Made by a program: the position numbers and the translations under genes
Notes under the pieces: model-generated
What the model saw: the letters and a program-made list of their open reading frames with translations, nothing else
What the model was told of the DNA's origin: nothing
Database searches by the model: none
Source: Dehalococcoidia bacterium
GTDB lineage: Bacteria > Chloroflexota > Dehalococcoidia > GIF9 > UBA5629
Assembly (NCBI GenBank): GCA_007280145.1
Contig: QYPU01000105.1
Location: 1-10,247 of the forward strand
Length of the DNA stretch: 10,247 nt
Direction: 5' to 3'
Shown here: positions 6,282 through 10,247 of the stretch, piece after piece
How the letters are laid out: every line of letters starts with the position of its first letter
How positions within the stretch are numbered: the stretch's first letter is position 1

Positions 6282-6641
6282 CTAGTATTCTCCGAGTTTC
6301 TGCAATGCTTTATCACCGGTTACGATGAGATCTGCCTGTGCTTCAACGGCACAGGAGATTATTTTGTCATCACCAGGGTCAGGAGCTACATCTCTAAGGA
6401 TTAACCCCCCAGCAACACAGTGAGCCTGGTGAGTTAAAGTAAGAACAAAGACCTGGATATCAGATTCAGCGAGATGATATTTTCCTTGAATGCGAGGTAA
6501 ATGCAGAACACGATTGACCTCTTCGATAATCTCGTAAGAGGTAACCAGAATAAATTCTCCTCTTCGCCAATACCTTTCAATTTCTCTGGGGTGACTAAGA
6601 GGAGATATGAAGCCTGAGACCAATAAGTTTGTATCCACCAC
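6282..6641 (-). CDS. PIN-domain toxin (COG1569-like), probably disrupted
   Basis: The open frame gives 119 aa starting GTG-GTG-GAT (MVDTNLLVSGF). PIN active-site acids are present: D3 in VDTN, E40 or E41 in YEIIEEV, D91/D92 in DPGDDK and D110 in VTGDK. Members of this family are metal-dependent RNases acting as TA toxins. Two features suggest damage. First, family members begin a few residues earlier; an ATG at 6654-6652 overlaps the antitoxin stop as TGATG, but is one nucleotide out of frame because of a GGGG run (6647-6644). With one G fewer, the start would read MLRAVVDTN. Second, an amber codon ends the protein at LGEY, 17 codons before the natural end. The stop of the antitoxin is in the same frame as this reading frame, so no upstream in-frame start exists. 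It may be a pseudogene, or a gene using GTG and a shortened end. Confidence 0.65.
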   Translation of the reverse strand: MVDTNLLVSGFISPLSHPREIERYWRRGEFILVTSYEIIEEVNRVLHLPRIQGKYHLAESDIQVFVLTLTHQAHCVAGGLILRDVAPDPGDDKIISCAVEAQADLIVTGDKALQKLGEY

Positions 6642-6654
6642 TGCCCCGGAGCAT
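6642..6654 (-). other. Apparent 1-nt frameshift at the PIN start (GGGG run)
   Basis: On the minus strand the antitoxin ends TGA and an ATG overlaps it (TGATG, 6656-6652), the usual coupling arrangement for TA pairs. The frame from that ATG reads MLRGSGGYK and soon ends, whereas removing one G from 6647-6644 gives MLRAVVDTNLLVSG, a textbook PIN N-terminus. This is either a true frameshift mutation or a homopolymer sequencing error. Confidence 0.55.
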
Positions 6655-6962
6655 CAGCTATCCCCAAGGCGGATTTCGGCGATGGCCTCAGCTACATCTC
6701 TCCCCACCTCTTCAAAAGGAATCCCCTTGTTTCTCTCAGCCACATTTTCCAAGCGGCTAAATAAGGCTTCCCTGGCTATTTGGCTGGTGCTGGTTGCCAG
6801 AAGAAATAAATCCACATTCGCTCTTGGAATTCGATAGTTTCGCCCTAGCTTGGAGGCTACAAGTTTACCCTCTCTAATATAGCGATAGACTGTATCTTTA
6901 TTGAGCTGGAGATAATCAGCCACTTGCTCCGGGGTCATAATCTCTTTTACTGTTTCCATCAT
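6654..6962 (-). CDS. Excisionase-type helix-turn-helix antitoxin
   Basis: The 102-aa protein carries an N-terminal excisionase/MerR-like winged-helix domain: EIMTPEQVADYLQLNKDTVY, then RYIREGKLVASKLGRNYRIP and the closing RANVDLFLL. The helix-turn-helix lies at about residues 10-30, with the wing lysine/arginine loop after it. The C-terminal half (about 56-102) is charged and helical and is the likely toxin-binding part. The pair HTH protein followed by PIN protein is a common TA layout, in which the antitoxin represses its own promoter. The frame also has a TTG at 6974, but that lies at the predicted transcription start, so the ATG at 6962 (or 6959) is preferred. Its TGA overlaps the original toxin ATG by one base. 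Unlike the toxin, it is intact. Confidence 0.8.
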   Translation of the reverse strand: MMETVKEIMTPEQVADYLQLNKDTVYRYIREGKLVASKLGRNYRIPRANVDLFLLATSTSQIAREALFSRLENVAERNKGIPFEEVGRDVAEAIAEIRLGDS

Positions 6963-6979
6963 AACACTCTGCAAAAAAT

Positions 6980-7008
6980 ATTATAGCGCTATTGTTGATT
7001 TTTGTCTA
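6980..7008 (-). promoter_or_regulatory. Sigma-70-type promoter of the antitoxin-PIN pair
   Basis: Reading the minus strand, TAGACA (7008-7003, five of six matches to TTGACA) is followed by a 17-bp spacer and a perfect TATAAT (6985-6980). The predicted transcription start is near 6973, giving a leader of about 11 nt before the ATG at 6962. The -10 lies inside GCGCTATAAT, as in the promoter of the HAD operon. Confidence 0.75.
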
Positions 7009-7027
7009 CTCGTCTTGTTAATTGTTG
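6983..7027. promoter_or_regulatory. Candidate operator elements of the antitoxin promoter
   Basis: A perfect 10-bp palindrome ATAGCGCTAT (6983-6992) overlaps the upstream edge of the -10 box. A direct repeat ATTGTTG occurs at 6991-6997 and 7021-7027, exactly 30 bp apart, on either side of the -35 box. Self-repressing antitoxins bind such sites, so these are the natural candidates for HTH binding. The link is inferred. Confidence 0.35.
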
Positions 7028-7089
7028 TAAATAGGGCTTATCCTGTTTTTGCTACCGTGTAGGGGCCTAACATTTCATCAATGTGGCAC

Positions 7090-7107
7090 CTAGGGGGTTA
7101 TCCCTAG
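7090..7107 (-). terminator. Hairpin at the valS stop codon, weak terminator candidate
   Basis: CTAGGG (7090-7095) pairs perfectly with CCCTAG (7102-7107) across a 6-nt loop, so the valS TAG lies in the stem. No T tract follows on the minus strand, so intrinsic termination would be inefficient; processing or Rho-dependent ending is possible. Confidence 0.25.
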
Positions 7108-9767
7108 CTGAGCTGACTCAACTCCTGTCTCAATCTTAGCAGCTTATCCTCACAAGCTTGAAGCTTACTCCGCTCTTTCTCTACCACCGCCGCCGGCGCT
7201 CTGGACAAAAAGGCGGTGTCTTTCAGTCTTTGCTCCAGCCGGGCAATTTCCTTTTGATTTGTGCTGATTTCTGTTTCCAACCGCTGCTTCTCGGCAGCCA
7301 AATCAACCATGCCTGCCCAGGGCAAAACCACTTCAGCTTCCTTCAATACCAGAACCAGGGCTTTCTCCCCCTTCGCCTGCCTCTGCTCTCGACTCAAAAC
7401 AGCCAGAGGCCGAGCCCTGGCTAAAATCTCTATAACCCCGGACTGCGAAGCTATAGCAGAAACAAGATTGTCGGCATAGACCTGAGCCTCAATCCACTTG
7501 GCTGCGGCCACTTTATGTTCAGCCCTGGCATTGCGAATGGAACGGATAATTTCTATAACTGAGTCCATCACCTGCTCAGCCTCAGGGTCAATAGCCTTCC
7601 CATCGGCAATCGGATATGGGGCAATCGTAATAGAAGCCGAGTCAAGGCTGCCCTCAGGTAGACGCTGCTTCAAATCCTGCCATAGTTCCTCAGTGATAAA
7701 CGGCATAAAGGGATGGAGAAGGCGGAGCATCGTCTCCAGGACAAAAGCCAGGACAGGCAAAGGTGAAGATGCCTGCTGAGACAGACGGACTTTAGCTATT
7801 TCAATATACCAATCACAAAATTCACCCCAGAAAAAATTATGTATTTGCCGCTCAGCCTCTCCAAACTGGTAATCAGACATCAACTTATCGACATTGAGAA
7901 CAAGGCCATTAAGCCGACTCAAAATCCAGCGGTCCTCTATTAGCTCTGGACGCTCCGCTGTCAACCTCGCCCATGCTCCATCTTTTATCGGCTCAGCTTC
8001 AAGGCTTCGAAGGACAAACCTGGCTGCATTCCACAGCTTGTTAGCAAAATTGCGTCCAGCCTCCAATCTATGCCGACCGAGATTAATATCATTTCCTGGC
8101 GAAGTGCCCGTAGTTACAGCAAAGCGAAGGGCATCGGTGCCATACTCATCTATGGCATCGATGGGACTCAGTACATTCCCCCGCATCTTGCTCATCTTGT
8201 CACCTTTCTCATCACGAATCAGCCCATGCAGGTAGACAGTATGAAAGGGAATGTCACCAGTGTCTTCCAAGCCCATCATAATCATCCTGGCTACCCAGAA
8301 AAAGAGTATGTCATAGCCAGTTTCCATAACCGAGGTGGGATAGAAATAGCCCAAGTCCTCAGTATCCTCAGGCCAACCTAAAGTTGAGTGTGTCCATAAT
8401 GCCGAGCTAAACCAGGTATCGAGCACATCAGGGTCCTGAACGATTTTAGTTGAGCCACAATGGCCGCAAGTTGAAGGTTCATCAATAGATGCTGTCAGTT
8501 CACCGCACTTATGGCAATACCACACCGGAATTCGATGCCCCCACCATAGCTGCCGGCTGATGCACCAATCACGAATATTCTCCATCCAATTAAGATATAC
8601 CCCAGTGAAGCGCTCCGGGATTATGGTGATGCGGCCTTCATTAACAGCTTTGATTGCTGCCTCAGCTAACGGCGCTATTTTAACAAACCACTGCTGGCTC
8701 ACATTAGGCTCAATCATCGTCTGGCAGCGGTCACAGTGTCCCACCGAATGGGAATACGGCTCAATCTTCTCCAGCAGGCCAGCCTTCTCAAAGTCAGCTA
8801 CTATCCTTTCACGACAGTCAAGGCGGTCAAGCCCGATATAGGGGCCAGCTTGCTCATTCATAGTAGCATCCGGGTTAAATATATTTATCATCGGTAAGCC
8901 CTGCCGTTCTGCCATTTCAAAGTCCACCGGGTCGTGAGCTGGAGTAATCTTAACTGCGCCAGTGCCAAATTCAGGGTCAACCGCGCTGTCAGCGATGATA
9001 GGAATCGCCCTCCCAATAACTGGAAGGACGACCTTCTTACCTATTAAGCCCTCAAAGCGCTTATCGCCAGGATTCACCGCCACTGCAGTATCACCAAGGT
9101 AAGTCTCAGGCCTGGTAGTAGCCACGGTAACAAAGCCATCACCTTCAGCCAGGGGATAACGAAGATAATAGAGACTGCCTGTTATATCCTTGTGCTGGAC
9201 TTCCAAATCAGAAAGCGCCGTCTGGCAGCGGGGGCACCAGTTTATTATCCGCTCTCCACGATAAATCAGCCCTTTATTATATAAGCGAACGAAGGCGGTG
9301 CGCACCGCCAAACTCGGTCCTTCATCCAGAGTAAAACGTTCCCGTGTCCAGTCACAGGAAGCCCCCAGTCTCTGATGTTGATAAGTAATTGACTGCCGTG
9401 ACTGGCTCACCCACTCCCAAACTTCCTTGATGAACTTCTCCCTGCCCAGCGTATAGCGGTCGGTTCCCTCTTTAGCTAATTTCTGCTCCACCACCACCTG
9501 GGTGGCAATACCAGCATGGTCAACACCAGGCAGCCACAAAGTAGGCTCGCCCTTCATCCGATGCCACCTGACCATGATGTCCTCTAGCGTAGCCGTCAGG
9601 GCATGTCCCAGATGAAGCTCGCCAGTAACATTCGGTGGCGGCATAATGATGACGAATGGTTTCTTGTTGCGGTCTATCTTCGGGGTAAAATAGCCCCGCT
9701 CCACCCAGAAGCGATACCACTTCTGCTCGACTTTATCTGGCTCATAGGCCTTTGGAATTTCAGACAC
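7104..9767 (-). CDS. valS: Valyl-tRNA synthetase
   Basis: The 887-aa class I aminoacyl-tRNA synthetase charges tRNA-Val with valine in the cytoplasm. The length is full for ValRS. In order: HIGH-type motif H52-L-G-H55 after PPPNVTGEL; the inserted CP1 editing domain with VATTRPETYLGDTAV and AHDPVDFE, which removes mischarged threonine; Cys-pairs CPRC, CDRC, CHKC and CGHC that suggest zinc binding; the tRNA-orienting region RDWCISRQLWWGHRIPVWYC; the KMSKS-type loop K524-M-S-K-M528; the anticodon-binding helical domain; and a C-terminal coiled coil (about 820-887, LAAEKQRLETEISTNQKEIA). The start is GTG at 9767: an in-frame TAA lies two codons upstream, and GGAG at 9783-9780 precedes it by 12 nt. 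It lies 17 bp after hicA on the same strand, so it is probably co-transcribed or has a promoter within hicA. Confidence 0.98.
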   Translation of the reverse strand: MSEIPKAYEPDKVEQKWYRFWVERGYFTPKIDRNKKPFVIIMPPPNVTGELHLGHALTATLEDIMVRWHRMKGEPTLWLPGVDHAGIATQVVVEQKLAKEGTDRYTLGREKFIKEVWEWVSQSRQSITYQHQRLGASCDWTRERFTLDEGPSLAVRTAFVRLYNKGLIYRGERIINWCPRCQTALSDLEVQHKDITGSLYYLRYPLAEGDGFVTVATTRPETYLGDTAVAVNPGDKRFEGLIGKKVVLPVIGRAIPIIADSAVDPEFGTGAVKITPAHDPVDFEMAERQGLPMINIFNPDATMNEQAGPYIGLDRLDCRERIVADFEKAGLLEKIEPYSHSVGHCDRCQTMIEPNVSQQWFVKIAPLAEAAIKAVNEGRITIIPERFTGVYLNWMENIRDWCISRQLWWGHRIPVWYCHKCGELTASIDEPSTCGHCGSTKIVQDPDVLDTWFSSALWTHSTLGWPEDTEDLGYFYPTSVMETGYDILFFWVARMIMMGLEDTGDIPFHTVYLHGLIRDEKGDKMSKMRGNVLSPIDAIDEYGTDALRFAVTTGTSPGNDINLGRHRLEAGRNFANKLWNAARFVLRSLEAEPIKDGAWARLTAERPELIEDRWILSRLNGLVLNVDKLMSDYQFGEAERQIHNFFWGEFCDWYIEIAKVRLSQQASSPLPVLAFVLETMLRLLHPFMPFITEELWQDLKQRLPEGSLDSASITIAPYPIADGKAIDPEAEQVMDSVIEIIRSIRNARAEHKVAAAKWIEAQVYADNLVSAIASQSGVIEILARARPLAVLSREQRQAKGEKALVLVLKEAEVVLPWAGMVDLAAEKQRLETEISTNQKEIARLEQRLKDTAFLSRAPAAVVEKERSKLQACEDKLLRLRQELSQLS

Positions 9768-9784
9768 GTCTTAGACTTTCTCCA

Positions 9785-9970
9785 TTACAATTCTGGAATC
9801 CCTAGATCTCGGCAGACCTTCCCTGCCGTAAAATCGTTAATTTCTCGATGACGTGGCACAGTTGAAGTCTTACTGTTGGCTGGATTATAAAACACACTAT
9901 GCTTCTTGCCCTCTCGAAGGAGTTGGCACCCCCGATTACGAAGATGCCGCAGCAAATCTTTCCGCTTCAT
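9785..9970 (-). CDS. hicA: HicA toxin (mRNA interferase)
   Basis: The 61-aa protein is a compact, basic double-stranded-RNA-binding-like fold of the HicA (YcfA) family. Visible family marks are the starting helix KRKDLLRHLRNRGCQLLREG, the catalytic histidine in GKKHSVFYNP, the strand KTSTVPRHREIN and the final helix AGKVCRDLGIP. HicA cleaves mRNA and blocks growth unless bound by HicB. The gene starts 9 bp after the hicB stop with no good ribosome site of its own, so it is probably translated by coupling, keeping toxin below antitoxin. It ends 17 bp before valS, with the valS ribosome site immediately after the hicA stop. No sign of damage is seen. Confidence 0.92.
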   Translation of the reverse strand: MKRKDLLRHLRNRGCQLLREGKKHSVFYNPANSKTSTVPRHREINDFTAGKVCRDLGIPEL

Positions 9971-9979
9971 TAGGCAGGT

Positions 9980-10201
9980 TCACACTTCAACTACGATTGG
10001 CTCTCTGATAACGGAGGCATCTCCCTGGCTCTTGGCGGCAAGCTCTTTATTGGCCTCGATAATCAGGCACAGAGCTTCTCGAAGATTCTCCCTCACTTCC
10101 TTCAAAGTACGTCCCTGGGTATTGACGCCTGGAAGCTCCTCCACATAGCCAATATACCAGTTTCCCCTCTTTTCAATGACTCCAGTAAACTCTCGTGACA
10201 T
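9980..10201 (-). CDS. hicB: HicB antitoxin
   Basis: The 73-aa protein has the partly degraded RNase H-like HicB fold: REFTGVIEKRGNWYIGYVEE, ELPGVNTQGRTLKEVRENL and a helix LREALCLIIEANKEL. HicB binds and neutralises HicA. This short form lacks the extra C-terminal ribbon-helix-helix or HTH domain found in longer HicB proteins, so promoter binding may rely on the complex or on another factor. The ATG at 10201 has AAGGAG (10213-10208) 6 nt upstream, much stronger than the hicA site. The antitoxin gene comes first, the reverse of the E. coli hicAB order but common elsewhere. Its promoter would lie in the last 30 bases of the window or beyond; I see no clear -10 box there. Confidence 0.92.
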   Translation of the reverse strand: MSREFTGVIEKRGNWYIGYVEELPGVNTQGRTLKEVRENLREALCLIIEANKELAAKSQGDASVIREPIVVEV

Positions 10202-10207
10202 CCTTCT

Positions 10208-10213
10208 CTCCTT
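10208..10213 (-). promoter_or_regulatory. Shine-Dalgarno of hicB
   Basis: AAGGAG read on the minus strand, 6 nt before the hicB ATG. It supports the chosen start and is the only good ribosome site in the hicB-hicA pair. Confidence 0.7.
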
Positions 10214-10247
10214 ACACTTTCCTGAGTCGATACCTCTTCATTGGCTC

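Noticed and set aside
6434..6667. 77-aa minus-strand open frame overlapping the PIN gene.
   Set aside because: It is an out-of-frame shadow of the PIN gene with no domain. Its only interest is that the coupled ATG frame is shifted, which is reported separately.
6963..6974. TTG at 6974 as start of the HTH antitoxin.
   Set aside because: It coincides with the predicted transcription start, leaving no leader. Two ATG codons follow at 6962 and 6959.
7104..9851. Several plus-strand open frames of 70-113 aa opposite valS and hicA.
   Set aside because: They are antisense to well-conserved coding sequence, lack ribosome sites and show low-complexity arginine/serine-rich translations.

Overview
The window reads as a bacterial chromosome segment of roughly balanced G+C. 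The valyl-tRNA synthetase, the PolX-PHP polymerase, the HAD-IB/metallo-beta-lactamase (MBL) gene pair and the promoter style would fit a Chloroflexota (Dehalococcoidia-like) genome. That placement is an impression from sequence style, not a phylogeny. Housekeeping genes are interleaved with small defence and toxin-antitoxin (TA) modules.

Layout, plus strand: the 3' end of a PIN-domain (VapC-like) ribonuclease gene (1-138); a likely restriction-modification (R-M) operon made of a winged-helix + HNH endonuclease (238-879), a beta-class DNA methyltransferase (899-1807) and an overlapping, strongly acidic 75-aa protein (1800-2027); a complete polX encoding a PolX polymerase fused to a PHP exonuclease (2078-3802); then a compact three-gene operon of HAD-IB phosphatase (3877-4590), MBL-fold hydrolase (4601-5398) and an unrecognised 234-aa protein (5406-6110), with a consensus -10 box and Shine-Dalgarno sequence in front.

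Layout, minus strand, read from the right edge: hicB (10201-9980), hicA (9970-9785) and valS (9767-7104) lie head to tail with gaps of 9 and 17 bp. After a 141-bp gap holding a clear promoter comes an excisionase-type helix-turn-helix antitoxin (6962-6654), followed by a PIN toxin that looks broken. The two gene sets converge in the 6111-6281 interval.

The main points of interest are: the PIN toxin at about 6228-6654, which carries two independent apparent lesions (a 1-nt frameshift at its start and an amber codon near its end) beside an intact antitoxin; the acidic protein coupled to a methyltransferase with a very basic tail; an MBL hydrolase lacking its usual final metal-binding histidine; two promoters sharing a 10-mer and the same 23-nt distance to the start codon; and a hicBA module transcribed directly into the essential valS gene. 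I found no rRNA or tRNA gene, CRISPR array or insertion sequence. No stretch over 300 bases lacks a gene.
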